Source of the DNA: Hermatobates lingyangjiaoensis
Lineage: Eukaryota > Arthropoda > Insecta > Hemiptera > Hermatobatidae
Assembly (NCBI GenBank): GCA_026182355.1
Contig: JAPFBL010000233.1
Location: forward strand, 744,001-808,000
Reading direction: 5' to 3'
Length of the DNA: 64,000 nucleotides
In this document: piece after piece, positions 1 to 12,460 of the stretch
Position numbering within the stretch: position 1 is the stretch's first letter
Layout of the letters: each line of letters opens with the position of its first letter
The notes under the pieces: model-generated
Seen by the model: only the letters and a program-made list of their open reading frames with translations
Database searches by the model: none
Told to the model about the DNA's origin: nothing
Position numbers and translations under genes: made by a program

Positions 1-167
1 TCCTTTGTTTACCCTAACATCTCTCCCTGGACTATTGTTCTTGCCTATACTTTACACCCTTTTAAATACCTCCCACTCTTCTCAACCCTTACCTGTTCTG
101 ATGAGTGATCACTGCTCAGTAGAGATCTGGACCAACATTTCTACATCTTTAACTTCAGTTGTGTTTT

Positions 168-210
168 GACTCTGACGAAAACCGCATGTTACAGTTGAAA
201 GATCTTAGTC
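168..210 (+). ncRNA. Hammerhead-like motif, AGATCT family, copy 1
   Basis: Seen: GACT (168-171), the core CTGACGA (172-178), an imperfect stem II (179-196), GAAA (197-200), a GATCT segment that makes a self-complementary AGATCT with the preceding A, a T at the expected cleavage position (206), then AGTC (207-210), which pairs fully with GACT as stem I. This is the order of elements in a hammerhead ribozyme. A short palindromic stem III is typical of the dimer-forming hammerheads reported in Penelope-like retroelements. Related copies lie at 2003-2044, 31227-31269 and 44686-44728, with damaged ones near 2922-2962 and 3161-3194. Stem II has a mismatch here, so activity is uncertain. Confidence 0.5.
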
Positions 211-1460
211 ATTTTTCACATTTCTTATAATGGTTTGAACATTAAAGTGATATATGAAAGTGTTTTTCCTTAATTAAAAACTTGAAAAAATACATCTTAA
301 CGCAAGATTTTATTTCATGAAAATGATTTTGTTGAGTCACCTGATGAGATACGTTGCTGTGTTTCATACTAATAAGTTTAATGAGTTAGGACACTTTAAT
401 TTATCATTCATTTTTTATAGCACTTTAACTACCATTTATTTTAAAATATCAAATTGACTTTAGTACAATATGGTCTTCCATTTTTCAAAATTATTTATTA
501 TAATTACTCTCATAGGGTAACAAGGAACATATGGTAAGTTATATAGGAAAATAAAAAGGTGAATATCAGCGGAGAAACAATAGATTATTGCCAACTACTA
601 ATTAATTAATTTAAGTATTCTGTTCAGTAATCACTGCTCAGTAGAGACCAACATTTCTTTTTGCAATGTTGCAATCATATTTGCAATAGTAGTATGAATA
701 GCGAGATGCAATTTATCACTGATCAAACGATTATTATTTTATGCAGTATAACTTAAAAATAATTGGTTTTCAAAAGTTGTACAATTCATATACCGTTACT
801 AGTAGTGATCGTAATAACTGACTAAAAAAAAACATTAATATTCAATTAGTCAGTTATTGGTTTATTGATAGCAATTGTTAAAAATTATTTTTTTACTCTT
901 TTTACAAGTTAACTATAAATTTATAAGAAAAAAATTAATATTTTCGATAAGTATGTGTTATATTCAGATTTATTTGATTTGATAATTTTAAAAAGTTCTG
1001 ATTTACATAAAATTTAGTGGAAATATTTTACAGTTTAGGTAACAGTACAGGTACAGTATACGAGTACATCTCGTAGTATTATAAAAGACTGTTATAACAG
1101 TATTTTAAACAAAATAATTGTAAATTTAATTATTATTATAACTTTTTATAGTTTGTAATGAGATAAATGAAAGATCTGATATGATGTCTTAGATCAGAAT
1201 TTCTTTCGTGTTGTAATTTCTCTGGAAATATTCTAAAATTAATAGAAAAACTGCCATGATATACTCGTATTAAGATACAAATTTGAATTTACTTGAATGA
1301 CAAAAAGAGGAAGAAAATTTGGTACCAAGTTTGATAGGAACAGTTTTTTTCTGCGTTCGTTGCTATATTAACTACCATTATTAAGAGTTTTCGATCCCAT
1401 GAATCAAATGAGATAATAATCCCTGATAATTATGATAATAATTATTATCCCATGATAAGA
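211..1460. other. AT-rich stretch without a gene
   Basis: No coding exon or RNA gene is visible. The only internal structure noticed is a ~30-base segment around 629-657, containing ACTGCTCAGTAGAGA, that repeats one at about 107-142 just before the first hammerhead-like motif. This suggests a second, mostly eroded copy of the same dispersed repeat. Confidence 0.5.
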
Positions 1461-1500
1461 TAATCCCTGAAGATGGTTATGGGATAGAAAGCTTGTAATA
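1461..1500 (+). ncRNA. Hammerhead-like motif, AGCT stem III
   Basis: CTGAAGA (1467-1473) is followed by a weakly pairing 13-base segment, then GAAA (1487-1490) and GCTTG, giving a self-complementary AGCT stem III and T in the cleavage position. Stem I complementarity is poor, so this looks like a decayed copy. Homology to Penelope-type hammerheads is inferred from the order of elements only. Confidence 0.35.
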
Positions 1501-1719
1501 AGTGCAGTTTTAGTTTTAGTTATTTAACCATTACAATATGCTATTGTCGTCAATGATCTGTGTTCTCTCATATTAAATGTTTCTTGGGCAACTGATTTTA
1601 GATTTACCTCCTGAGAACCAGGAGACTAGAACTAAACAGATATAAGGTCATCAATGCAGAAGCTGCCGTCTAATTAAATTAAATATGTATACGAGAAGAT
1701 TATGCTTCCTATCTATACA

Positions 1720-1722
1720 AAT

Positions 1723-1756
<34 letters not shown>

Positions 1757-1757
1757 G
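1720..1757. repeat. (CA)n(TA)n microsatellite
   Basis: A CA run passes directly into a TA run. Simple sequence, no coding content. Confidence 0.85.
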
Positions 1758-1937
1758 ACTATTTTTCATACCAAGCACTTGTTGGGCATATTTATTACTT
1801 GAATGGATCATTCAAGGTACTGTTACCGTATGCACTTACTATACAGCCCTTCGTGATTAGTGCTACTTATGAGTAAACCGCATTTGCAGAAGGTTGATAT
1901 GTGTTGAGTGTAGATAAATTAAAATATATATATATAA

Positions 1938-2140
1938 ACATTTCATATAAACAGGTGAAATAACAATTAATGATCAAACCACAATATGAAATGGGAAAAA
2001 TGTCCAGGATCTTTCAACCGTTACAAGCGGTCTTCGTCAGAATCAAAAACCCTGAAAGATCTTAGTCCTTTTTTTTCCATTTCATATTGTGGTTTGATCA
2101 TGCATTGTTATTTCACATGTTTATATGAAATCTTGTATAT
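1938..2140. repeat. Foldback element carrying a hammerhead-like motif
   Basis: The left arm (about 1938-2000) and right arm (about 2075-2140) are near-complementary. Both carry the GATCAAACCACAATATGAAA segment and the GTGAAATAACAAT segment in opposite orientation. Between them lies a minus-strand hammerhead-like motif. Similar arm sequence recurs at 31165-31310, and diverged pieces lie at 2850-3000. TA-rich DNA flanks the element. It looks like a short non-autonomous inverted-repeat element; no protein is encoded. Confidence 0.7.
2003..2044 (-). ncRNA. Hammerhead-like motif, AGATCT family, copy 2
   Basis: On the minus strand CTGACGA (2040-2034) is followed by a stem II in which AGACCG can pair with CGGTT by A-T, a bulged G, A-T, C-G, C-G and G-C, then GAAA (2015-2012) and GATCC. 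Stem III has lost one base of the AGATCT palindrome seen in sister copies, and stem I (GATT) no longer pairs well. It sits inside the foldback element 1938-2140. Probably a decayed copy. Confidence 0.45.
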
Positions 2141-2994
2141 ATATATATTACATAAAAGAAGGATTTTAAAGCTAGAATATAAATATTTTTGTGGATACAA
2201 AAGGGAGCAGGTGATTAATTATATATGTTGAAGGAAGGCTGAGATTGGTGGTGAACGAATGGGCAGGGCGGCGTGCCTACAAGGGGCGACACAAAGCCTA
2301 GTGACGTGCCCCTTAATTAGCCGCCCCATTTGTCAGTCGCCATCAGATTAACTATATAATAGAATTAATGCTACGCAACCCACCCCTTTCCGCGTTACCT
2401 TTTTTTTTTACACATACTCTGTCAATGTTGGCATTGATGTAATATAATCAGTAATTACAATACCGAAACGAATCCGTTAAATGAGCCGTTAAATCGCTTT
2501 AGAATCCTTTTTGTATTTTTTGGATGTAACTAAACAAGCAATTTTGATATATCTGTTCAAGTTTAATTTCTTTTTTATTTATGTTTATTTGTTATCATTG
2601 ATTAAATAGGTGAAATGAAAATATCTTATGGAAATTTAAACACTGACCAGAATTTAATGGTTTTTTGTTGTTTCTAAATGAATTTACTAGAGGTGAAAGA
2701 AACTAATGCTATATTCGATTATTTTTATCTAAAAAGTGATTAGGAACAATATAGTACAAAGTGCTTTTTGAAAGTTTGTTTCAAACAAATTCATTAAGCT
2801 ACTAATTATTGTGCGTCTACCCTTCTATATATCTATAACATATATATAACAAGATTTCACAATAAACACGTGAAACAAAAATCAACGTCTAAACTACGCG
2901 GTTTTTCTAAGCATCAGTTTGGACTCAGGAAGACCGCATGTTTCGATTTAAAGATCTTGGTCAATTTTCTGATTTCTTACTTTGGTTTAAACGT

Positions 2995-3112
2995 ATATAT
3001 ATATATATATATATATGTTCTTTCTTAGTGCACGTTCATCTTGTTTGTAGAAACTGTGCATATATGCTCTATAGTAGAGATCTATTGTTTCTCCTGGATT
3101 GGTTACATTTGG

Positions 3113-3155
<43 letters not shown>

Positions 3156-3435
3156 TATATCTTACGACCGTAACAAGCGGTCTTCGTCAGAGTCAAAAAC
3201 CCAACATCGATAAAAAGATTTTACGTGTTTATGTGAAATCATTTTATATATAAAATATATATGTATGTACATTGGCGGTTGCAGACTACAACTTGCCGTT
3301 GTGACTACAACGCGCTTGGTCTCCCTATCTCTTTTCTTCTAAAGACGGATTGCCCAAAAATTTGAATTTTTAAGTGTGTTTCTTTATTCTGTGTGTTACT
3401 CATCTTGAATTTTGAACTTATATATATATATATTA

Positions 3436-3468
<33 letters not shown>
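2995..3468. repeat. TA microsatellites interspersed with hammerhead-family fragments
   Basis: Three (TA)n tracts (about 2995-3016, 3113-3147, 3419-3468) alternate with repeat debris. Minus-strand 3161-3194 keeps the CTGACGA core, stem II and the stem I half GACT, but the GAAA is damaged. Positions 3325-3380 match a segment found again near 63591-63640 and, more distantly, in the arms of 32804-33066. No gene is present. Confidence 0.7.
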
Positions 3469-3469
3469 G

Positions 3470-3775
3470 CCAAATAAAATTTATCTGGACTTGGTCAGTT
3501 CTTCAAGCTCAAATTAAAATCTCAATGCTGACGTTTTGGTTTTTATTTAAAACTTTTCATAAGCAGAAGTATACAATTTTGAAACAGGGAACTTAAGTAT
3601 TACATTAGAGATTTTAATGTAAGTAAAAAAAAATTTGTGATGTAATAATTAATTTTTTTTTCAAATTGAATTCTTCTTTCTATGAAAAAGGTTTTATAAA
3701 AACCAAAATGTCGGCAGTCAGAGCTTAATTTTAACCTGAGGAACTGACCGAGTCCTGATAAATTTTATTTTGTTT
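3470..3775. repeat. Inverted-repeat element, ~75-bp arms
   Basis: The arms 3470-3548 and 3696-3775 are imperfect reverse complements, sharing GGTCAGTTC/GAACTGACC, the motif around ACCAAAACGTC, and AAATTTTAT ends. The inner segment 3539-3620 matches 44007-44100 (both contain GCAGAAGTATA), so this belongs to a dispersed family. No open reading frame of interest. Confidence 0.65.
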
Positions 3776-4295
3776 CTACTTTATGGTCGATACTTTCATA
3801 AAGATTTATATTAATATATACATAAACTGAATTCACCGAAAGAACAGGCATAAAAGAGATCACAAAAATCACTTGTATATATAACTGCCATTCTTCCCAC
3901 CAGATACATACTTCTGCAATGATCTGTCCAAACAATAACTTTTGTTTGAATTAGTACATAACAACAGAACACCAAACCTATGTTTGCAATACAAAGAAGC
4001 TAATTTAAAGTTTCTCCAACTTCTGATTAATTCTCCTTGGATGGAAGCTTCCCTTTGTTCAGATGTCTCAGTATCTCAAATGCAGACGTCCTGTTTTAAA
4101 TGTTACTAACAAATATAAATCATTTACTATCTTCCCAATAAGAACAATCATAAAGGGTAGCCATAACGACCAGCTAAACCCCAACTGCACTCCATCATTT
4201 GCGGACGAGTGTCTAGTTTTCTGAAAGATGCTATTTGATAGTTGTATAAATGAAAACTCAAGGCACTTTGTATCCTTAGTTCCTCAGGACAGTAC

Positions 4296-5030
4296 CAGTG
4301 GTGGAATTCAAATTTTTTAAGAACCGGTTCGTGCGAACCGGTGCTTAAACTATTGAGTTCGGCGAGTTAAATAGGTTAAGGAAGTTATCCTGCTCATTAC
4401 TTGTTGCTTTAACATGATCACCAGCGATCAGTCCTTATAGACCATAACATTATTGTCCTTAAGCAATTCGAATGCTTTAATAGACCCCTTTATGAAGATT
4501 TATCCTCTGAACAAAGTTGTGCCTCTTACTTGGAGGGCGTTACTGAGCAATGAAATTTCATTCAAAATATCAATCATTAAAGCTAGGTCCTTAAGAAAAT
4601 TTTTGTTGCAAAGACGGGCAGCCATCCCTGAATTATTTATCTAAACAAACACTTACATTAATCTGGCGATTTCAGGAAATTAGATCTAAAAACATTCAAT
4701 ATTTGATTCAAAACTAAAAGTTAAAACTAGGCCTAATGTAGGCTAGACCAACTCAACATCGCATTGTTATGAGCAGTTTGAGCACTGTAACAGTTACGCA
4801 AACGAAACTAATTTTTTTGGTTATATATAGGCTATATACATGAGCAAATTACGTTGTCATACATGCACAACTTACGTGAGTCACGCGACACTTGTGGACT
4901 TTGATAGTGGGCTAAATAATACAAGTTTGAATAGGGGTTTACGTAATTTTAACAACCGGTTCGCCGAACTCATAATATTTTAAGCACCGGTTCGCACGAA
5001 CCGGCTAAATCCCGGTGAATCCCATCACTG
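4296..5030. mobile_element. Non-autonomous hAT-type DNA transposon
   Basis: The element starts CAGTGGTGGAATTC and ends in the complementary GAATCCCATCACTG. Subterminal palindromes around AACCGGTTCG occur near both ends. It is flanked by 8-bp direct repeats, GACAGTAC (4288-4295) and GACAGTCC (5031-5038), differing at one base. Terminal CAGTG/CACTG with 8-bp duplications is characteristic of the hAT superfamily. At 735 bp, with no transposase-like reading frame, it is an internally deleted or MITE-like copy that would depend on a transposase supplied elsewhere. Confidence 0.88.
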
Positions 5031-5038
5031 GACAGTCC

Positions 5039-8000
5039 TTTTTATGGGACAAGAGATTTTTATTTGCTGCATTCAACTCCGTTTAACTTATTCTATACAG
5101 ATTTTTGTCGTTGCAAAATCACCTTTTAAATTATTTGCTCGGAAAATGAAATTTCAAGGTTTGCAGCTACAAGTGAACTAAAAGAAGGCGCAAATAATGT
5201 TCTAGTCTTCTAATGTGTCTTGGTAAGTTGCTAAAATATAGCAACATCCACTAAATTCCACTCATTGCTAAAATATACTGACTGGGGAAGCCTCTTGCTT
5301 ACCCTGTCAATAGCATGAAACCAAGGGCCCCAATCTGCTCTTGGGAGGAATGAGTTTAAAGCTTTGATTAAGTTGATAATGGCATTAAATAATTCGATGT
5401 AAATATTGCTTATGTGTGACCTTATTTATGAATGAAGAACGCATGATAAATGAAGTAAGCAATGTTTCTTAAACAAAAGTTCTGTGCAAAAGGTTGACTT
5501 GGAATAATTGATTATTTGATTTATTTTGAAACTGTTTAAATTATAATTATTGCACACGCACATTCACATACTCATTATATTTACTGTCCTTGACACTCAA
5601 TACTCTCTCACTTTCGCATACTCTCCCACTCACTCTATACCTTCATTGCTTTCATTCCCTCCCTTATCTTATATCTTATCTGTATTCTCCTTATAATTTC
5701 TCTTTTTGCTTCCTCTCTTTCTCTCTCTCTCTCTCTCTCACACACACACCCACTCACTCTCGTAAATCTAGCTATCAAGTAATTGCTTGGTATTCGAAGC
5801 ATTACGTGACAGTACAAAAAGGGTGATAATGTTTGTTTTTTTTTCTGCTTTAGTACATTTTCATAGCTCCTATCAAATAATCCACCATGGATTACTAAAT
5901 CCCACACGGTAACTATAGTTATTTGGTTCTTATCCAATTCAAATTCGCTGAATTGTCAAAAGTTAAGGTTTTTTTCAAAAATAATGGCACCAGTAATAGG
6001 AGGTTTAACATAAGCTAAAGAAACCAGAGGCAATAAAAGCAACCCCAATGGTAAGATCTTTGACCATTGCTACTTCGTCCTCAATATTTCTGTCAAAGTA
6101 TCTTTTCCCGATCATCTGTTTGAACAACTTCCCATTATATATTAAATAGAGATAAATTATATAGTTTCCCTTTTAATATTAATTGTAATGATGTACATTA
6201 AAAAAAAATAACAAAAAAATCTAACAAATTATTAATTAAATTATATTTCCTAAATAAATGAAAGTTTAATTAATTTTTTCACTTAAAAGTTTGTTCCAGA
6301 AACAAAATTATATATCTTGAGGTTTATATTTATAACTGCTATGTTTATATAAATTTACTTCATTATCAATGGCTCATTCAGTTATTAAAAAATCTTGTGT
6401 AAATTGATACACGACTATTGTTTTCCCCATTACAAACAAGTAAATAAAATATAAATGATTGATTTGTATAATTGTATACAAACAAATACTATAAATTAGT
6501 TATAAACTGGCTCAGAAACGTTGTAAATAAATTATTATTAATAATTTAATTAAATAAATAATTTTAAAATTTAATAATTTTAGAATAAATTCAAAGTTTT
6601 TAATTTTCTTAATTAAATAGTGCAATTTATTTAAACTTATCCGATCTTAAAGTAAACCATAGTTAATATAATTTCTTTTCTTGAATACTAATTAGTATTA
6701 TTAAAATTGTCAAAAATACATTTTGAAAGGTATGTTTCAGTTGTTTGATTAGTAGAAGACGTTTTTTGGGTTGCGCTGGAAAACCAAACCTATACAGGTT
6801 TTTTTTTGCTACTTACAGAGCTTAGATGACGTAACAGAGACACATATTTGTGCAACCAACAACTAACGAATATTTCCGCGCACCCATGTGCACAGTATAC
6901 TGAATGAACCTGTCTACTCCGAGTGTGAGCCCAGAAAGTGAATGTTCTATAGTCTTGTCTGAATAGTATGCTCATGATTAGTTAGTAGTCATTTGGTCTT
7001 ATGTTTACCAGTTATAGGAATAGCTTTGTCCGAACTAATTTTCACATTTTGCATTTATCTTCATTTTTGTGTAGTATATGATGGTAGTATTCTAGGATGT
7101 AGACTTCGTACGATGATCTTAGAATAGAATAAAATTCCATCTTTTGAACCACTTCACTGTTTTGTTGTACTATTCCTGAGATCCTTTTTAAAACCTCATT
7201 TCTGAGTATACTACAGTTTCTTAGTTATATAATTTTTACACTTATTGTAGATAAAACGGATTCTGTCTTATTACTTTTTATGATAATAATTGTATTACTG
7301 AATATATGTGGGCATTTTTTCGACATTGTTGTAATAAATAATAGTATTATCACTCGGATTTAAAAAAAGAAGAATCTAAAAGCCTTCTGAAGTGTGCATG
7401 CTTTCGTAGTAAAACATATATCATCCAAGAATAAAATCATGATAAATGATGGAATTTGATTTAATGGAATTAGTAAAAGGAGAGCCAAGTAAAAGGTAGC
7501 AAAACGGTTATAGTAATGGAAAGGGAGAATTTAGTATTTTTTTTTGTTCCAACTATTAGCTATTTGTGAAGAAAGTCGTTTGTTTCGGTGGTTATTGCTG
7601 GGTGGGTGAAGCCCGGCTGGTAGTTATATTATGTTAAATGGACCGCAAGACTTGTAATTTGTTAGGCCATTAGGGGTGGGTTATTAAAATGCCTCGTGGT
7701 CCGATCTCCACTCCGTTCAAACACCCCATATTCTCAACCATTGCCAGCATTTAGTTTGAAAATTAACCTATTTGGGTAAACACTGTTTAACTAGGGCAAT
7801 ATGCTCACGATAACCTTAACTTATTGATAATTTCAATTTTCTTTGTCATTTATTGTAAAATATTCTTATTTTAACAGAAATCTGTTCTTCTAAAATTAAT
7901 AAGCCTACAAGCAGTAAAAACTTATTTACAGACTTTAAATAAAAAAAAATTTTGTCAAATTGTCCTGTTATCCTTTGTGTCTTGTGATTGTCAAATGTTA

Positions 8001-11000
8001 TCCTTTGGGTACTATTTAAAGTATTCGACGTTCTATAACTATAATGAAGTAATAAAGAAATTAGTATTACAGTTGAAAGTCTAGTGCTCAAAAAATTAGT
8101 AACTGTGAATTCTTAAAAAAAAAGTTACTTTTTTACAAGAATTTACGATTGCATTATCCAATTAATTTTCAAAATGTTTATATAATTCAATAGAAAATTT
8201 ATGCAATCTATATTTTTACGCTAGGAAGCGTATAAAAACTGAATATATACAAATATTTTGTTGTTTGTTTCCTCGCTTTAATTCAGTTTACACACAGCTT
8301 TGGAATTCATAATCTTGAATTTTGTTTATAAATATATTAGCGGTAGTAGTATAAAGAAATATAAGTTTAGAGCCTTTTGTTACTTTGGGGGGGGGGGATA
8401 AAGTGACAAGACTTTGGCTGTAAGCAGCCACAGTGAATTGAGTGTGTTGACATTATCGAGGGCCACGCTAAGCTAGAAGGGCTTGTGAATGAATTAATGA
8501 ATAGATTATTAAGGGCTTTACTCATTGCATACATTGCGGAGGTAGCCGTACATAAAGTGAAGGCTGCTTCCATCCAACTTCTTACTGATTTGCACAATAT
8601 TTAAAAGCTTTCTGCTAATTTCCAAGCTGAATTAACTAACTATTGTAACTATAAATAAATAAGAACTATTTTTATGGATAGAATATCTAGTAAGTCAAAG
8701 TTTTAAGACAAGAACGTAGAATTTTGGGTTCGCAGGTAGCTTGGTTGGAAATATCAATTGAAACAGCCGCGGAGTGTGTTCAATATAATACAATCCCTGG
8801 CTTTTTGTTTTACCTAGATTTTCTTTGGCTGGCATGTTGAGACGATGTTAATAAAGGACTATATTGAAAGAATTTTTAAGAATGAAATAAATGATATAAG
8901 CATAAACGATCTTCTTCTTCTTCAACCAACGCTCGTCCTTGGCCTGTTGGCTATTCGACGCCGTGCCGCCCAGTAAACACCACCCCTCTCTGGTCCGATG
9001 GCCATCATGATATTTTAAGCCCTCACAAGTTGCTAGGTGAGCTGCTGTACCTTCTTCTCCACTTCAGATAGGAACAATTGAGGTGTTTACCACCCCGATG
9101 TGGTGCAAATGTTTTTTTTTAGAAAATCGTGGCCGGTTGTCATGCAGAAGGTTGCGACCCTCATGATTCTCGGGAAGTTGCGAGGTATGTTACCCGTTAC
9201 TATGTCTCCCACAGCACTGTAAACATGTTGCTGACATCAGACACAAACTAAAACACCTTGGAATACCATTCCACTTCCATACGACTACTGACTATGAGTA
9301 TTTGCAGACTCCCTTCCATTGTATTTTCTTGTCGGAAGACTCCCACCATAACCTATCACCGTGCAAAATGAACTCCTACTTGCCTACCCTATCTCAGAAA
9401 CAATCCATACAATATAAGTAACCGCTTCTGAAATGCCAACGTCATTTACGGGCAAACCCTTTACGTTTTTACGTAAAATAGCAAGTTTTACTTTGCAAGT
9501 GAACTGAATTAAAAGTATATACTTAAATCTATACTATACAAAAAAACTTGTTTTAATTTTTGCCTACAAAGCTATTTTAATTTGCTACTATTGATCATTT
9601 GTGTCAACCGTCACAGATTGTTCGGAGGGATCACTTATTCGCTGACGGGTTACAAGGTTATTATACTTCATTTGACAATGTTAATAGAGAATTATGTTAT
9701 AACAGTAGGAAAATAAAAAAAAATATGTTCTTTTAATGTTAAATATGTTAAAACATATGTAGAAAACATGTTTCTGTTTTCATTATTATAATAATTACGT
9801 AGTAGCACTATTATTCATGAAATATACTCTATTTACTTAAAATAGAATTTGTCGATGCTCTATGAAAACTTTTATTAATTTATAAAATATATATTTCTTA
9901 AAAAAAAAACCTAACTATTTGTCTTAATAATGTTCTTCTTTGATTTTTTTTTTGAAGCAACTAACTTTGTGTTTTAATAGGAAAGGTCGTCTTTATGATT
10001 CGCCGGCATGTTCAATAATTGAACACTATCCTACATGACAAGAAAGACCAGTCTGGCTTTGACAGAAACTCTTTTGTTTCACTTCTCCTATAGAATCTTT
10101 TATTTACTGTTTTATATTCTTTTAAAAATAAAATACCAACTAATCAACTACGTGTTATAAAACAAGACTGAATGAAAACAAACTTAATTTAAAAAATTAT
10201 TGTAATTACAATCATCTTTGAATTGCAATCAAAATACCATTATATTTAACAAATTCATTAGAAGTCATTTTCAAGAGAAGTCAATCAAAAATATTGATTT
10301 TATTATATTTTTCAACAAAAATGATTAAAATACATTTAAAATAGAAGTTCTAAGAGCTTCATTTCATTTATTTCAGTCAATAACAACTTCCTTTCAAAGT
10401 TAATTACTCATTTAAATTTCAATAGAAGTTTAAAATATTGGTTTTGATTAAAGAGATTGTATCAAAATATAGTTTAAACAGTTATGAACATTTTCTATCA
10501 ACCAGTGTGAATATACAATGTGCACATAAATTTACTGCATATATTGATAAGAGCGACAATATATCTATTAAGAAAGAATAATGTTGATCAATTACCATAA
10601 TTAACTTTCAGTTCTTAAATTCACCGATAAAAGAAGTTCAAAGAAATCGTCCTTATAAACAACTGTTAATGTGACCAAGTTCAGACGATACTACGCGACG
10701 ATACTACTAGAAAACAATTTATTCTAGAATTTTTATAATTTATCAGAAAGTTGATAAATAATTTTTTGCAAAGAAGTTTAAAGTTTTCAATTTTAGAGAC
10801 CTTAGCAGATTATAGTAATTGATGGAGGAAGAAATATTGGCATGTAGTAAACTAATTGGCAAACCGCAAGAATCTATGTTGTACTCTTTCAATATCATGA
10901 ATGAGTTAGGAATAATGTGGAGACTATATGATCGAAGAGAGTTTCCAACTTGATCTAATAAATGATGCATAATGAATGGTGATTAGATACAAATTTTTAA

Positions 11001-11132
11001 ACTAATTATCATGATGGATGATAAAGCCTAAAAATTTTAATACTGAGAAGTAATGTGTTTAATATGAAGTTTAAATGTAAGAAATGAGACAATATAGACA
11101 TCTAAATCTATGAGAGTATCAACTTCTGTAAG
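5039..11132. other. Gene-free AT-rich stretch
   Basis: No exon with conserved protein sequence was found on either strand. There is a CT/CA microsatellite around 5717-5752, a poly-G run at 8389-8398 and a GC-richer patch at about 8930-9420 (probably an old repeat copy, family not recognised). The small open frames in this region show no recognisable domain and are best regarded as chance. Confidence 0.5.
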
Positions 11133-11146
11133 TCCTGACCATTTAT

Positions 11147-11474
11147 TATTTTGTTTTTTTTTTTATTGTTTAACTGATCCCCTAGCGGGTGATAACGTCA
11201 GCCGTTTACCAACTTTTTGTTTGATCGTTGATTCTACTGATTCTACATTGGGAATCCTAAATTTTTCCTAACTCAAATGCACTTCGAGTAGGGATCTTTA
11301 AGTAGTACCTGATATCGTACAGGCTCGGGACCGGCGGCTTAACATCCTCTCCGAGGAACGACGTACTCAGATTTATTGACCTCCCACGTGAATAAATCGA
11401 AGGTATGGTGGGGATCGAATCCCGGACTACCATCCCAGAGGCGAGTACGTTAACCACTAAGATAATAGGGCCTC
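11147..11474 (-). mobile_element. tRNA-derived SINE, A-tailed class, with 14-bp TSD
   Basis: Reading the minus strand from 11474: a tRNA-like head with a pol III box A-like segment (TTAGTGGTTAACG) and box B-like GATTCGATCCCC; a body containing CCTCGGAGAGGATGTTAAG and CGAGCCTGTACGATATCAGG; then a unique tail (AACGGCTGACGTTATC) ending in an A-rich run. The element is bounded by perfect 14-bp direct repeats TCCTGACCATTTAT at 11133-11146 and 11475-11488, the signature of L1-type reverse transcription and insertion. The copy at 61655-61977 shares the same tail. The intact duplications suggest fairly recent insertion. Confidence 0.9.
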
Positions 11475-11511
11475 TCCTGACCATTTATATTGTGATTAAA
11501 GTATCCAAGAG

Positions 11512-11690
11512 GTGGGGGTCAGGACAGCTCAGTGGCATACGTACACACGTCTAGACTGGTACAACCGGAATTCGATAATACCTACTCTTATTCACGCAGG
11601 AGGTGAACCAAATCTGAGCACGTCATCCCTCAGAGAGGACGGCTAAACTTTATCGGTCTCAAACCTGTATGATGTCAGTTTGCTATAGAT
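11512..11690 (+). mobile_element. SINE fragment (head and body)
   Basis: It contains the decayed tRNA-like head (CAGCTCAGTGG), the CACGCAGGAGGTGAA and CTGAGCACGTCATCCCTC body segments and CCTGTATGATGTCAG, then homology stops. It lies head-to-head with the intact SINE at 11147-11474, 38 bp away. It is more diverged and therefore probably the older copy. Confidence 0.75.
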
Positions 11691-11871
11691 TTACTTGCAG
11701 TACACTATTACTTTTAATACACTGATGCTAGCTAAATTTAAGCTCTCAACATAGATTGTTCATTGTAAGAAGTCGTAGGGGCCAATTACGGCCTCTGCAA
11801 CCCAGAAGGCTTTTATACTCATTTCCAGGTACAATATCCAGCAGTCACATGCGTAAGTGCGTATAGTTCTT

Positions 11872-11902
11872 GATAAAATGTTCTAGAGAAGAACATTTTA
11901 TC
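11872..11902. repeat. Perfect hairpin
   Basis: GATAAAATGTTCT (11872-11884) and its exact complement AGAACATTTTATC (11890-11902) are separated by 5 bases. No T-run or neighbouring gene gives it an obvious role. Confidence 0.6.
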
Positions 11903-12460
11903 GAAGTGGTTACGTTATAAAAAAAGCTTGTTGAATATGATTGAGAGAAAACAGTAATATTGATTACCTCAAACCACTGAATCCCAACATGAGAAACAGT
12001 TAATGCTGAACTCAACCATTACCACATGAAACAACATGGTTTTGCTTCAAAGCCTGATACATGTGAATCTCATGTATCTTAACTAGATTTGCCCTATCAC
12101 ATTGATATACGCAATTGAGCATCAAATTCAATAAAAAAAAAATCTTATATTTAATTATAACTATCTACGATGAATAGATTGTTTAAAACCAGGACCTCTG
12201 CGAGGGTAGTGAGCCTCCTGTGCCAAAAAAAGTCATGATGTGAAAATTGATCATTTCAAAATAATCTCAATTTGAAACAGTATTTACTTAGATAGACAAA
12301 ATTGCACAGAGAACGACAGAAATAAAACAATATTGACTTTTAAGTACTTTTATATTACACATTTTAATTAATTATATATTATATAAAACTCTTCGGGCTT
12401 TGTCCACTACAAAATTTTAATAAAATCGCTGGTACTTCTACTTTTAAGTATATTATTTAC

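Noticed and set aside
5635..5937. 100-codon minus-strand open frame
   Set aside because: Its C-terminal half is translated (CT)n/(CA)n microsatellite (runs of E and R); no domain.
8702..8790. Possible tRNA gene (GGTTCGCAGG-like box B)
   Set aside because: No cloverleaf or acceptor stem could be formed around it.
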